Shown: positions 6,421 to 16,267, numbered from the stretch's first letter. The stretch is 64,000 bases of DNA from Lysobacterales bacterium (GCA_016721845.1 JADKHK010000013.1:682001-746000); one strand, 5' to 3'. Notes: generated by a model from the letters alone, not told the origin. Translations and numbers: made by a program.

Positions 6421-9400
6421 GCCTGATCGAAGTCTCCACGCGTCGTCGCGTCACCATCTTCATGGCCACGATCACGGTCTGCCTGTTCGGGATGATCGCG
6501 CTGTTCGATCTGAAGGTGAACCTGCTGCCGGACCTGTCCTATCCGACGCTGACCGTGCGCACCGAATACAGCGGTGCCGCGCCGGTCGAGATCGAGAACC
6601 TGATCAGCGAGCCGGTCGAGGAAGCGCTCGGCGTCGTCAAGAACGTGCGCCGAGTGAAATCGGTGTCGCGTGCCGGCCAGTCCGACGTGGTCCTCGAATT
6701 CGCCTGGGGCACCGACATGGATCTCGCCGGTCTTGAGGTGCGCGAGAAGCTCGAAGTGCTGATGCTGCCGCTGGAGGCGACGCGACCGCAACTGCTGCGC
6801 TTCGATCCGTCGACCGAGCCGATTCTGCGCTACGCGCTGATGGGTGTCGGCGCGAGCGACACTTTCAATGAGGCCGAACTCAAGCAGTTGCGCCGATTTG
6901 CCGATGAACAACTGAAGAAGCGGCTGGAGCCGGTGACCGGTGTCGCCGCAGTCAAGATCGGCGGCGGTCTCGAGGACGAGATCCAGGTCCAGATCGACCA
7001 GCAGAAGCTGAAGCAACTCAATCTCAGCGTCGGTCAGGTCATCGACCGCCTGCGCGCCGAAAACGTGAACGTCTCCGGCGGGCGCCTCGACGAAGGTTCG
7101 CAGCGTTACCTCGTGCGCACCATCAACCAGTTCGCTACGGTCGACGAGATCGGCGCGATGCTGCTCAGTCCGGATGGCGAAGTGACCCTGCGTCTGCGTG
7201 ACGTCGCCACGGTCCAGCAGGGATTCCGTGAACGCGAATCGGTGATTCGCGTGAATGGTCGAGAAGCGGTGGAAATCGCGATCTACAAGGAAGGCGATGC
7301 AAATACCGTGGCGGTCGCCGAGCGCGTCCAGAAGGCCGTCTCGCAGTTGCAGGAGGCCAAGCAGCTTCCGGCGAACGCCAAGCTCGAAAACATCGACGAC
7401 CAAAGTCGCTTCATCCGCGGTTCGCTGGATGAAGTGAAATCGGCCGCGATCCAGGGCGGTCTGCTGTCGATCCTGGTGATCTTCCTGTTCCTGCGCGACG
7501 CCTGGTCGACCTTCGTGATCGGCGTGTCGCTGCCGGTGTCGATCATCGCGACCTTCTTCTTCATGGGCCAGTTCGGCATCAGCCTGAACGTGATGTCGCT
7601 GGGCGGCCTGGCGCTCGCGACCGGCATGGTCGTCGACGCCGCGATCGTAGTGCTGGAGAACATATCGAGGCTGCGCGACAAGGGCGTCGGTATCCTCGAA
7701 GCGGCCATCAAGGGCACGCAGGAAGTCGGCATGGCGGTGACCGCTTCGGTGCTGACGTCGGTCGCGGTGTTCTTCCCGCTGGTCTTTGTCGAGGGCGTGT
7801 CCGGCCAGCTTTTCCGTGATCAGGCGCTCACGGTGACGATTTCGCTGCTGGTCTCGCTCGTCGTTTCATTGACCTTGATCCCGATGCTGTCGTCCTTGCG
7901 CGCCGACATCGGTCGCCATGTCGCAGGCGATGATGCGCCGGAGCCGCAGCGCCCGCTGCCGCGCAATCCGATCGCGCGCGTGTTCGTCGCGACCCTGCGC
8001 GGAATCGGCCTCGCCTTGCGCTTCGTGGTGTTCTGGGTCACGCGCGTGCTCAGTCGCATCGTCGGCCTGATCGGGATGATCCTGTCGCGCGTTCTGGCAC
8101 CGTTCGCGGCGTTGACCAACCGTGCCCACGACGCCGTCGAAGATCGTTATGCGAAGTTCCTGCCTTATGCAATGACGCACCCGACGCAGATCCTCGGCGT
8201 CGCCTTGCTCGCCTTCGTCGCCAGCCTGATGCTGGTGCCGGGACTTGGCGTCGATCTGGTCCCGCAACTTGCACAGGGGCAGTACGAAGCCACGTTGAAG
8301 CTGCCGCCGGGCACGCCCTTGGCGCGCACCGACACCATCGTGCGAGAGATGCAGCGCCGGCATATGGACGATCCGGAAATCGCGACGATCTACGGGGTCA
8401 GCGGTGCCGGCACGCGGCTCGATGCCAATCCGACGGAGAGCGGCGAAAACATCGGTCGCCTCGTGATCGGCCTCGCCAGTGGCGCCGATTCGGCTGCGGA
8501 AGCGCGTTCGATGGCCAAGCTGCGCAAGTCGGCCGAGGACCTCGGGGTGCGCGACGCGAATTTCGCGCGTCCTGCCCTGCTGAATTATTCGACGCCGCTG
8601 GAAATCGAAATTGCCGCATACGATATCGATCGCCTGAAGGCAGCCGGCCGCGCCGTGGTGACGGCGCTGGAAACGTCCGACCGATACACTGACGTGAAGT
8701 CGACGGTGGAGCAGGGCCAGCCCGAGATCCAGATTCGTTTCGACCAGGAACGCGCCGCCGCGCTCGGTTTGAGTACGCGCCAGATCGCGGACCAGGTCGT
8801 GCGCAAGGTGCGTGGCGAAGTGGCCACGCGCTACAGCTTCCGCGAACGCAAGATCGACGTGCTGGTGCGTGCCCTGGAAGCGGATCGAGGATCGGTCGAG
8901 GACATCCGCAACCTGATCGTGAATCCGCAGAGCGACAAGCCGGTGACGCTTTCTGCGGTCGCCGACATTGTCGCGACCGAAGGCCCGGGCGAGATCCGTC
9001 GCTCCGATCAGGAGCGTGTCGCCATCGTGTCCGCGAATCTGGCCTATGGCGATCTCGGCACGGCTGCCGATGAAGCGCGACGGCTGATGGCCGAGGCGCA
9101 ATTGCCGGCCGGTGTCGATGTCCGTGTCAGTGGCCAGAGCGAGGAGTTGCAGGCTTCGGTCAATTCGCTGCTGTTTGCGCTCTGTCTCGCGGTGTTCCTG
9201 GTCTACCTGGTCATGGCGTCGCAGTTCGAATCGCTGCTGCACCCGTTCGTGATTCTGTTCTCGATTCCGCTCGCGGTTGTCGGTGCGGTGGTCGGACTGA
9301 AACTGTTCGGCATGCCGCTTTCGGTCATCGCCGGCATCGGCATCATCATGCTGGCCGGTATCGTCGTGAACAACGCCATCGTGCTGATCGATCGCGTGAA

Positions 9401-9707
9401 CCAGCTGCGCGGCGAGGGCGTGTCCAAGTTTGATGCGCTGGTCGAAGGCGGTCGTTCGCGTTTGCGCGCGATCACGATGACGACGGTGACCACCCTGGTC
9501 GGCTTTCTGCCGATGGCGTTCGGCATCGGCGATGGCGCCGAGATCCGTCAACCGATGGCGATCACGGTGATTGCCGGTCTCACCGTCTCGACGGTGCTGA
9601 CCCTGATCGTGATTCCGGTCGTTTACACCTTGATGGATCGGCGTCCGGATTCGGACTACGTCGAAGCCGCGCGGCGCGCCGAACTGGCCGCGGCCGCGTC
9701 GGAGTGA
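6417..9707 (+). CDS. RND-family efflux pump inner-membrane subunit
   Basis: A 1096-residue proton-driven transporter of the HAE1/AcrB-like RND superfamily. It has the expected N-terminal TM1, two large periplasmic porter/docking loops (about 35-340 and 600-900) and twelve core membrane helices. The TM4 segment GMVVDAAIVVLENISRLRD contains the proton-relay Asp region. The start overlaps the adaptor stop by four bases (ATGA), so translation is coupled. It is about 50 residues longer than AcrB because of an insertion between TM6 and TM7 (about residues 495-575) rich in Pro, Arg and hydrophobic segments. No TolC-like outer-membrane factor is encoded nearby. Substrate cannot be inferred. Confidence 0.92.
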   Translation: MSLIEVSTRRRVTIFMATITVCLFGMIALFDLKVNLLPDLSYPTLTVRTEYSGAAPVEIENLISEPVEEALGVVKNVRRVKSVSRAGQSDVVLEFAWGTDMDLAGLEVREKLEVLMLPLEATRPQLLRFDPSTEPILRYALMGVGASDTFNEAELKQLRRFADEQLKKRLEPVTGVAAVKIGGGLEDEIQVQIDQQKLKQLNLSVGQVIDRLRAENVNVSGGRLDEGSQRYLVRTINQFATVDEIGAMLLSPDGEVTLRLRDVATVQQGFRERESVIRVNGREAVEIAIYKEGDANTVAVAERVQKAVSQLQEAKQLPANAKLENIDDQSRFIRGSLDEVKSAAIQGGLLSILVIFLFLRDAWSTFVIGVSLPVSIIATFFFMGQFGISLNVMSLGGLALATGMVVDAAIVVLENISRLRDKGVGILEAAIKGTQEVGMAVTASVLTSVAVFFPLVFVEGVSGQLFRDQALTVTISLLVSLVVSLTLIPMLSSLRADIGRHVAGDDAPEPQRPLPRNPIARVFVATLRGIGLALRFVVFWVTRVLSRIVGLIGMILSRVLAPFAALTNRAHDAVEDRYAKFLPYAMTHPTQILGVALLAFVASLMLVPGLGVDLVPQLAQGQYEATLKLPPGTPLARTDTIVREMQRRHMDDPEIATIYGVSGAGTRLDANPTESGENIGRLVIGLASGADSAAEARSMAKLRKSAEDLGVRDANFARPALLNYSTPLEIEIAAYDIDRLKAAGRAVVTALETSDRYTDVKSTVEQGQPEIQIRFDQERAAALGLSTRQIADQVVRKVRGEVATRYSFRERKIDVLVRALEADRGSVEDIRNLIVNPQSDKPVTLSAVADIVATEGPGEIRRSDQERVAIVSANLAYGDLGTAADEARRLMAEAQLPAGVDVRVSGQSEELQASVNSLLFALCLAVFLVYLVMASQFESLLHPFVILFSIPLAVVGAVVGLKLFGMPLSVIAGIGIIMLAGIVVNNAIVLIDRVNQLRGEGVSKFDALVEGGRSRLRAITMTTVTTLVGFLPMAFGIGDGAEIRQPMAITVIAGLTVSTVLTLIVIPVVYTLMDRRPDSDYVEAARRAELAAAASE

Positions 9708-9711
9708 TGCG

Positions 9712-12700
9712 ATGAGCCTGGTCGATCTCAGCCTGCGCCGTCCCGTCACCACGGTGATGGCCTTCATTTCGCTGGTCGTCGTCGGTTTGCTCGCTGCGGT
9801 GCGCCTGCCGCTCGAATTCCTGCCGGAAATCGATGCGCCCTTCCTGTTCATCCAGGTGCCGTATGCGGGCTCGACCCCGGAAGAGGTGGAGCGTTCGATC
9901 GCGCGGCCGGCCGAAGAGGTGCTGGCGACCCTGTCCGGCATCAAGCGCATCAACTCCAATTCGCGCGCCGACGCCGCGGAAATCTTCATTGAGTTCCGCT
10001 GGGACGTGGACATCGCGATCAAGGCGGTGGAGGCGCGCGACCGGCTCGAGGCCGCGCGTGACCAGATGCCGAGCGACGTGCGCCGTTTCTTCGTGTTCAA
10101 GTTCTCCACGGCGGACCAGGCCGTGTTGAGTCTGCGCATTTCGTCCGGGCGCGATCTCAGCAATGCCTACGACTTGCTCGATCGCAAGCTGAAGCGTCCG
10201 CTGGAGCGCCTGCCTGGCATCGCCCGCGTCGAATTGCAGGGTGTGCAGCCGCCGGAAGTGCAGATCGAACTCAATGCCGACCGCATCAGCGCGCATGGCA
10301 TCGATCTCGCAAGCCTGAATGCGCGTCTCGCGTCGTCGGCGTTCTCGACGTCGGGTGGGGTGATCAGTGACGGCGATCTGCGCTATCGCGTGCAACCGAT
10401 CGGCGAGATCGAATCGTTGGAGGCCTATCGAAATCTCGTCATCGACGAGCGTGGCCTGCGTCTGCGCGATATCGCTGACGTGCGCCTGCGCCCGCGCGAA
10501 CTCGATTACGAGCGACGTCTCGACATGCGACCGGCGGTGGCCGTCGAGATCTTCAAGGAGCGCGGCGCCAATCTGGTCGATGTCGGCCGTCGCGCGCTGG
10601 CCGAAGTGCATCGCATCGGTGAAGACCCGGACATGCAGGGGATCGACATCTTCTTCATGCAGGACCAGGCCGAGGGCGTGACCAGTTCGCTCAATGAACT
10701 GGCGCATGCCGGCATCATCGGCCTGTTGCTGTCGGTCTTGGTGCTGTACCTGTTCCTTCGTCACTGGGCATCGACCTTGATGGTGACGCTGGCGATTCCG
10801 ATCTGCTTCGCGATGACGCTCGGTTTCATGTATTTCGCCGGTGTGACCCTGAATATCCTGTCGATGATGGGGTTGCTGCTCGGCGTTGGCATGGTCGTCG
10901 ACAATGCCGTCGTCGCCGTCGAGAGCATCTACCAGCAGCGCGAGAAGTGGCCGAACGATCCGATCCGCTGTGCGAGCGTCGGCGTGAAGAACGTGACGAT
11001 CGCGATTTCGGCGGGAACGCTCTGTCATTGCGTCGTGTTCTTGCCGAACATTTTCGGCGAACCGAACTTCATCAGCCTGTATCTCAAGAATGTCGCCATC
11101 ACCATCACCATTTCGCTGCTGGCCTCCTGGCTGGTCGCGATCAGTCTGATTCCGATGATCTCGGCGCGCATCGAGACGCCGAAGCAGGGCCTGCAGCAAC
11201 CTTGGGTGTTGGCGTTCCGGAATCGTTATGCGCGCGCGATCGACTGGACCCTGCACCATCGCGGCAAGACCATGGCGATGATGTGGGGCTTGCTGTTGCT
11301 CAGCTTCGTGCCGGTCAGTTTCACCAAGACCGACATGTTTCCGAGCGGCGAGACCCGCGAAATGCGCATGCAGTATGAGTTGAACGGCATCTACCGTCTC
11401 GATGAGGTGCGCAAGGGCGTCGAGCAAGTCGAGCGCTATCTGCTCGACAACAAGGAAAAGTTCGAAATCACGTCGGTCTACAGCTATTTCGACGAACGCG
11501 GCAATGCCCAGACCTCGCTGGTGCTGACCGACGACAAGGTCGCCAAGAAGGCGAGTTCGCTGATCCAGGAGGAAATCCGGGCGGGCTTGCCCAAGCTGGC
11601 CATCGGGTCGCCGAATTTCGGACAGGGCCGGCGTGGCGGATCGTCCGACGGGCTGCAGGTGTCGCTGATCGGCGAGTCCAGCGAATTGCTGGATGAACTG
11701 GCGCCGCTGGCGCGCGAAGTGCTGGCAAAGGTCGAAGGCGTGCGCGACGTGAAGACCGGGCGTGCCGGCGCGGAGCAGGAAATCCAGGTGCGCGTGGATC
11801 GCGAACGCGCCCTGCGGTACGGCTTTTCGGCCGAGCAGGTCGCGCAATTCATCGGCATCGCGATGCGCGGCGCGAATCTGCGCGAGTTCCGCCATGAAGG
11901 CCAGGAAGTGCCGGTGTCGGTGCGCTTCCAGGGCGCGGATTCGCAAAGCATCGACGATCTTCGCGGCCTGCGCATCAAGTCGCCGAGCGGCGAACTGGTG
12001 CCGCTGATGTCACTGGTCGATGCCCGCGTTCAGGCCGGGCCGGCGGCGATCGGTCGGACCAATCGTCAGACCGCCGTGCAGTTGCAACTGAATCTCGGCA
12101 AGGACGCGCCGATGGAGCAGGTGCGGCCGAAGATCGAGGCGGCGATGAATGCCTTGTCCTTGCCCGCCGGCTATCGCTGGTCCTTCGGTGGCGGATTCAG
12201 CGATGACAACGAAGCGGGCGCCCAGATGGGATTCAACACCCTGTTGGCCTTGCTGATGATCTTCATCGTGATGGCGGCGGTGTTCGAGTCGCTGCTGTAT
12301 CCGGTGGCGATCCTGACGTCGATCCTGTTTTCCTACCTCGGCATGTACTGGTTGTTCGCGATTACCGGCACGACTTTCTCTCTGATGGCAGGCATCGGCT
12401 TCCTGATCCTGATGGGTGTGGTCGTCAACAACGGCATCGTCATGGTCGAGCACATCAACCAGTTGCGCGAAGAAGGACTCAGTCGCCATGACGCGCTGGT
12501 GCAGGGCAGTCGCGATCGTTTGCGGCCGGTGTTGATGACCATGGCCACGACCATCCTGGGCATGCTGCCCTTGTGCATCGGCTCCACCCAGGTGGGTGGC
12601 GATGGTCCGCCGTACTTCCCGATGGCACGCGCCATCGTCGGCGGTCTGATCTTTTCGACCATCATCACCCTGCTGGTGCTGCCGGCCATCCTGGCGATCT

Positions 12701-12789
12701 TCGACGACTGGCGGATCCGCTCGAGTGCGTTCTTCGGGCGCGCGATCAAGCGTGGGCGTTTGACCCCTGAGGCCACGAACACGATTTGA
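9712..12789 (+). CDS. RND-family efflux pump inner-membrane subunit
   Basis: A second RND transporter of 1025 residues starting four bases after the first one stops. It begins MSLVDLSLRRPVTTVMAFIS, has two large periplasmic loops, and carries the TM4 segment GMVVDNAVVAVESIYQQRE and the C-terminal repeat segment LMGVVVNNGIVMVEHINQLR. Two different RND subunits after one adaptor resemble MdtBC-type heteromeric pumps, in which the two proteins form a mixed trimer. That is an inference from gene order; the two proteins could also work as separate homotrimers. The operon appears to end here, followed by a hairpin at 12798-12820. Confidence 0.92.
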   Translation: MSLVDLSLRRPVTTVMAFISLVVVGLLAAVRLPLEFLPEIDAPFLFIQVPYAGSTPEEVERSIARPAEEVLATLSGIKRINSNSRADAAEIFIEFRWDVDIAIKAVEARDRLEAARDQMPSDVRRFFVFKFSTADQAVLSLRISSGRDLSNAYDLLDRKLKRPLERLPGIARVELQGVQPPEVQIELNADRISAHGIDLASLNARLASSAFSTSGGVISDGDLRYRVQPIGEIESLEAYRNLVIDERGLRLRDIADVRLRPRELDYERRLDMRPAVAVEIFKERGANLVDVGRRALAEVHRIGEDPDMQGIDIFFMQDQAEGVTSSLNELAHAGIIGLLLSVLVLYLFLRHWASTLMVTLAIPICFAMTLGFMYFAGVTLNILSMMGLLLGVGMVVDNAVVAVESIYQQREKWPNDPIRCASVGVKNVTIAISAGTLCHCVVFLPNIFGEPNFISLYLKNVAITITISLLASWLVAISLIPMISARIETPKQGLQQPWVLAFRNRYARAIDWTLHHRGKTMAMMWGLLLLSFVPVSFTKTDMFPSGETREMRMQYELNGIYRLDEVRKGVEQVERYLLDNKEKFEITSVYSYFDERGNAQTSLVLTDDKVAKKASSLIQEEIRAGLPKLAIGSPNFGQGRRGGSSDGLQVSLIGESSELLDELAPLAREVLAKVEGVRDVKTGRAGAEQEIQVRVDRERALRYGFSAEQVAQFIGIAMRGANLREFRHEGQEVPVSVRFQGADSQSIDDLRGLRIKSPSGELVPLMSLVDARVQAGPAAIGRTNRQTAVQLQLNLGKDAPMEQVRPKIEAAMNALSLPAGYRWSFGGGFSDDNEAGAQMGFNTLLALLMIFIVMAAVFESLLYPVAILTSILFSYLGMYWLFAITGTTFSLMAGIGFLILMGVVVNNGIVMVEHINQLREEGLSRHDALVQGSRDRLRPVLMTMATTILGMLPLCIGSTQVGGDGPPYFPMARAIVGGLIFSTIITLLVLPAILAIFDDWRIRSSAFFGRAIKRGRLTPEATNTI

Positions 12790-12797
12790 GTGCAACG

Positions 12798-12820
12798 GTG
12801 GGCACCTGCCAGGTGCCCGC
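12798..12820. terminator. Hairpin between convergent efflux and TraB genes
   Basis: GTGGGCACCT (12798-12807) pairs with AGGTGCCCGC (12811-12820) around a GCC loop, with one G-U wobble near the base. It fills the 39-base gap between two convergent stop codons. There is no U tract on either strand, so it may terminate weakly or only protect 3' ends. Confidence 0.5.
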
Positions 12821-12828
12821 CATTGCGC

Positions 12829-14055
12829 TCAGTGCTTTGCGACGATGCCGCCCATCTTCGAGATCGCGATCCAGACCGCGATGCCGGTGCCGAGGTTGGT
12901 CAGCATGAAGGTGACGAAGACGCGGGCGACGCGATTGCGCCACCAGCCCTGCCACTTCAGCAGATCGTCGCGCAGCGCCGCAAAATCGGCAACGCGCGGC
13001 TTGCGCACCCAGGCCTCGACCAGTCCGGACAACATCCCGGAGGCCAATGCCGGATGCAGGGGCGTGATCGGTGACGCGATTGCGCCGGCCGCGATGCTGA
13101 GTGGGTGCGCTCCGGCCGCGATCGCTCCCAGCGCGCCGCCGATCGCGGTGATCGCTGTCCAGGTGATGACGAGGTCGAGTCCGAGTTCGCGACTGTGGGC
13201 AAACCCATAGGCGAAGCCGCCGAGCACAAAGACGGTCAGGAAGATGCCGAACCAGGTGCCGAAGCGCGAGGCCGGTGGTTCGGCGCTGACCGGTGCGAGC
13301 AGCGCTTGCGGGTGTTCTTCGCGTTCGCCGAGATGCTTGGCGATGCCTTCGAGGTGCCCGGCACCCAGCACGGCCAGCACCTTGGCGGGCCGTGCGGATT
13401 GATCGGCGGCATCGCGCAGCTTGGCGGCCATGAACTGATCGCGTTCCGAGATCAAGGCACGATACAGGTGCTCGGACTGCTTGGCGAATTCGGAGAAGGT
13501 GCTGTGCAGCACGTCGCCCTGCTTGAGCTTCTCGATGTCTTCCTCCGAAATCTCGTCGGAGGACAGCACTGAACCGATCATGCCGGCGGTCAGCGTCGTC
13601 TTGTCCCAGAAACCGAGGGCCGCGCGCGCACGCCGCAGCGTGAGTCCGACATCGCGGTCGATCAGCCAGCAGTCGATATCGCGGGCGCTGGCCTCGTTCA
13701 TCGCTGCACGCATTTCGGCGCCGGGCTCGATGCCGAACTGGTCGGCGAGGCGGCGCTGAAAGGCGCCGAGCGCGAGCCCGGCCATCACCACGCCGGCTTT
13801 GCCATCGCGCAAGACCCGGAACAGATCCATCTGCGCGACCGCATCCGGTTCCTGCATCGAGCGCGCGCGGTGTTCGCAGAGCTCGACGGCAATCACGTCG
13901 AACGACTCCGAGGCAATGATGTCGCGCACGGCTTCAGCCGAACGCCGCGAGACGTGCGCGGTGCCGAGCAACACGAATTCCGTACCGTCGCGGTGAATGC
14001 GGACGATGGGCTGATCGTGGGCGGCGACCGGCGTGCCGATGTCGGGCTCAGTCAC
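12829..14055 (-). CDS. TraB/PrgY-family membrane protein
   Basis: A 408-residue member of the TraB/PrgY/GumN (Tiki-related) superfamily. The N-terminal metalloprotease-like domain shows VLLGTAHVSRRSAEAVRDII (residues about 27-47; conserved GTAH-S), the conserved VIAVELCEHR and the GAGHLEGI motif near residue 235. The last 150 residues form three to four hydrophobic segments (for example FGTWFGIFLTVFVLGGFAYG). The enterococcal PrgY protein lowers pheromone activity, but the chromosomal proteobacterial relatives have no established role. Its start overlaps the end of aguB by eight bases, so it is the last gene of the aguA-aguB operon. Confidence 0.82.
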   Translation of the reverse strand: MTEPDIGTPVAAHDQPIVRIHRDGTEFVLLGTAHVSRRSAEAVRDIIASESFDVIAVELCEHRARSMQEPDAVAQMDLFRVLRDGKAGVVMAGLALGAFQRRLADQFGIEPGAEMRAAMNEASARDIDCWLIDRDVGLTLRRARAALGFWDKTTLTAGMIGSVLSSDEISEEDIEKLKQGDVLHSTFSEFAKQSEHLYRALISERDQFMAAKLRDAADQSARPAKVLAVLGAGHLEGIAKHLGEREEHPQALLAPVSAEPPASRFGTWFGIFLTVFVLGGFAYGFAHSRELGLDLVITWTAITAIGGALGAIAAGAHPLSIAAGAIASPITPLHPALASGMLSGLVEAWVRKPRVADFAALRDDLLKWQGWWRNRVARVFVTFMLTNLGTGIAVWIAISKMGGIVAKH

Positions 14056-14935
14056 GGTAACGCTTCAGCAGGTCGGCGTAGGCGTCGATGCGACGGTCGC
14101 GCAGGAACGGCCAGATGCGCCGCACGTTCTCGCTGCGTGCCAGATCGATGTCCACGCACAGCAGGGTTTGCGATTCGGTGTCGGCTTCGGCGAGGAATTC
14201 GCCTTGCGGCCCTGCAACGAAGCTGGTGCCCCAGAACTGGATGCCGGAGCCACCGCTCGGACTCGGTTCGAAACCGACGCGGTTGCAGCTCAGCACTGGC
14301 AAGCCGTTGGCAACGGCATGGCCGCGCTGAGACAGCACCCAGGCCATGCGCTGGCGATCCTTCTCGTCCTGCGTGTCGTTCGGATCCCAGCCGATGGCGG
14401 TCGGGTAGAGCAGGATTTCCGCGCCGGCCAAGGCCATCAGGCGCGCGGCCTCGGGATACCACTGGTCCCAGCAGACCAGCACGCCGAGCTTGCCGACCGA
14501 GGTCTGGATCGGCTCGAAGCCGAGATCGCCCGGTGTGAAGTAGAACTTTTCGAGGAAGCCCGGATCATCCGGAATGTGCATCTTGCGGTACTTGCCGGCG
14601 ATCGAGCCATCACGTTCGAAGACCACGGCCGTGTTGTGATAGAGCCCGGCCGCACGGCGTTCGAACAGCGACGCCACGATGACCAGTTTCAGTTCCTTCG
14701 CGAGCGTGCCCAGGCGATCGGTGCTCGGGCCCGGGATCGGCTCGGCGCGATCGAACTCGTCGACCGATTCGTGCTGGCAGAAATACGCGCCATTGTGCAG
14801 TTCCTGCAGCAGCACCAATTCGACGCCATTGGCCGCAGCTTCGCGCAGGCCGGCTTCGATGGCCGCAAGATTGGCGTCGACCGAGCCGCGGTCCTTCTCC
14901 TGCAGCAGCGCGACGGAAAGGGACTTACGTGACAT
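14048..14935 (-). CDS. aguB: N-carbamoylputrescine amidohydrolase
   Basis: A 295-residue nitrilase-superfamily enzyme that hydrolyses N-carbamoylputrescine to putrescine, CO2 and ammonia, the last step of the agmatine route. The Glu-Lys-Cys triad is visible in LVLLQELHNGAYF, KYRKMHIPDDPGF and GVLVCWDQWYPEAARL. The sequence from MSRKSLSVALLQEKDRG to KYRKMHIPDDPGFLEKFYF is typical of AguB. The ATG at 14935 lies inside the aguA 3' end (11-base overlap), giving the usual length; the open frame upstream is only aguA in another frame. Confidence 0.93.
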   Translation of the reverse strand: MSRKSLSVALLQEKDRGSVDANLAAIEAGLREAAANGVELVLLQELHNGAYFCQHESVDEFDRAEPIPGPSTDRLGTLAKELKLVIVASLFERRAAGLYHNTAVVFERDGSIAGKYRKMHIPDDPGFLEKFYFTPGDLGFEPIQTSVGKLGVLVCWDQWYPEAARLMALAGAEILLYPTAIGWDPNDTQDEKDRQRMAWVLSQRGHAVANGLPVLSCNRVGFEPSPSGGSGIQFWGTSFVAGPQGEFLAEADTESQTLLCVDIDLARSENVRRIWPFLRDRRIDAYADLLKRYRD

Positions 14936-15968
14936 CGACGACTCCTTCGGGCAACTGCATGGTGATGCAGTGCAGGCTGCCATTCTGCTCGATCAGCGAA
15001 CGTGCCGGTACGGCGATGATCTCGCGTTGCGGGAACGCGCGCGCGAGAACGCGCTTCGCTTCGGCGTCGGCGCGATCGCCATAGGCCGGCATCAGCACGG
15101 CACCATTGATGATCAGGAAATTCGCGTACGAGGCCGCCAGTCGGCGACCGTCCGCAGCATGGACGGGCTGTGCCCAAGGCAACGACAGCAAGCGATACGG
15201 ATGGCCGTCGACATCGCGCATTGCCGCCAGTTCATCGCGCATCGCCGCCAGCGGGGCGTGATGCGGATCGGATTGATCATCGCAAGCCTGGAACACGATC
15301 GTGCGGTCCGGTGCGAAGCGGGCGAGGGTGTCGATGTGCGCGTCGGTATCGTCGCCCTGCAGTTCGCCGGACTTCAGCAACACGACCTGCGCCACCGAGA
15401 AGATCTTGCCGAGTGTTTCGCACAGGCCGGCCTCGTCCATCGCCGGATGGCGCTGCTGCAGGCAGATCAGCGTACTCATCAGCGTGCCGTGACCGTCGAT
15501 TTCAATCGCGCCACCTTCCAGCGCGAAGTCGATGCGATCCTGCAGCGCGTTGCGGAATGCGCCATTCGCGTGCAGCGCACCGATCAGCAGATCGTCGCGC
15601 GACGCACCGAACTTGCCGCCCCAGCCGGTGAAACGAAAATCGAGCAGCCGGAAACGGTCACCATCGCGTTGCGTGATCGGACCGGAGTCACGCAGCCAGG
15701 TATCGTCGTAGTCCGCCAGCGCCAGATGGACGCGTGCCATGTCCAGCCCGGCGCCCGCCAGTCGTGTGCGCACGTGCTCGCGCAAGTCGGCGTCGGCGAC
15801 GACGACCAGCAAGTGCTGAAAACGAGTCACTGCCGCCGCGAGTGCGACATAGGTCGACTCGACATCGGCGAGGTTCGCGGACCAGTCGGTGCCGGCATGC
15901 GGCCACGCGATCAGGACCGCCGACTGGGGTTCCCACTCGGCGGGGAGTTGCCATGCGGCGTCGTTCAT
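14925..15968 (-). CDS. aguA: Agmatine deiminase
   Basis: A 347-residue agmatine iminohydrolase of the guanidino-group-modifying (pentein) superfamily that converts agmatine to N-carbamoylputrescine. Signatures include YDDTWLRDSGPI, FTGWGGKF, the ELQGDDTDAHIDTLARF substrate-binding segment and the catalytic Cys334 in NGSLHCITMQLP. Coupled to aguB by an 11-base overlap, it completes a two-step agmatine-to-putrescine pathway. No arginine decarboxylase is in the window. Confidence 0.93.
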   Translation of the reverse strand: MNDAAWQLPAEWEPQSAVLIAWPHAGTDWSANLADVESTYVALAAAVTRFQHLLVVVADADLREHVRTRLAGAGLDMARVHLALADYDDTWLRDSGPITQRDGDRFRLLDFRFTGWGGKFGASRDDLLIGALHANGAFRNALQDRIDFALEGGAIEIDGHGTLMSTLICLQQRHPAMDEAGLCETLGKIFSVAQVVLLKSGELQGDDTDAHIDTLARFAPDRTIVFQACDDQSDPHHAPLAAMRDELAAMRDVDGHPYRLLSLPWAQPVHAADGRRLAASYANFLIINGAVLMPAYGDRADAEAKRVLARAFPQREIIAVPARSLIEQNGSLHCITMQLPEGVVDVT

Positions 15969-16267
15969 TGGACGGGTTTCGGACCTTGTTCGTTCGGGGC
16001 CGACTTGTTCAGGACCGCGTGCACGACGTGATCATGCTCGAAGTAGACGGTGAAGGCGGGATAGATCCAGCGCGAGATCGGCGGATCGCCGACCGCATCG
16101 CGTTTCTCGCTGGGCGCGCCGAACTGGGCTTCGACGGCGCTCATCAGGCTGCCGCGACGGGGCAGTGCGGCCGATTCGGCGCGCTTGCTGCGTTCGATCA
16201 GCAAGGTGTCGGCCTGGACCGCCGGGATCGAAAGTGCGCAGGCGAGGGCAATCAGGAAACGCTTCAT
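15965..16267 (-). CDS. Small exported protein of unknown function, first gene of agu operon
   Basis: A 100-residue protein with a Sec signal peptide (MKRFLIALACALSIPAVQAD, cleavage after VQA). The mature part, with LMSAVEAQFGAPSEKRDAVG and RWIYPAFTVYFEHDHVVHAV, resembles the BamE/SmpA-like fold in which a short helix (V..LfG.P) is followed by strands, but I cannot place it in a named family with certainty. The ATG at 16267 is chosen over the upstream open frame because the signal peptide starts there. It overlaps aguA by four bases, so it may be only a genomic companion of the agmatine genes. Confidence 0.75.
   Translation of the reverse strand: MKRFLIALACALSIPAVQADTLLIERSKRAESAALPRRGSLMSAVEAQFGAPSEKRDAVGDPPISRWIYPAFTVYFEHDHVVHAVLNKSAPNEQGPKPVQ

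Noticed and set aside
7866..10163. 765-residue open frame on the minus strand across the RND pump genes
   Set aside because: It is antisense to two conserved pump genes, has His/Arg/Asp-rich composition typical of reversed GC-rich codons, and has no recognisable domain.
9580..11946. 788-residue minus-strand open frame inside the second RND pump gene
   Set aside because: Shadow frame of a clear RND gene on the plus strand; no start context or family signature.
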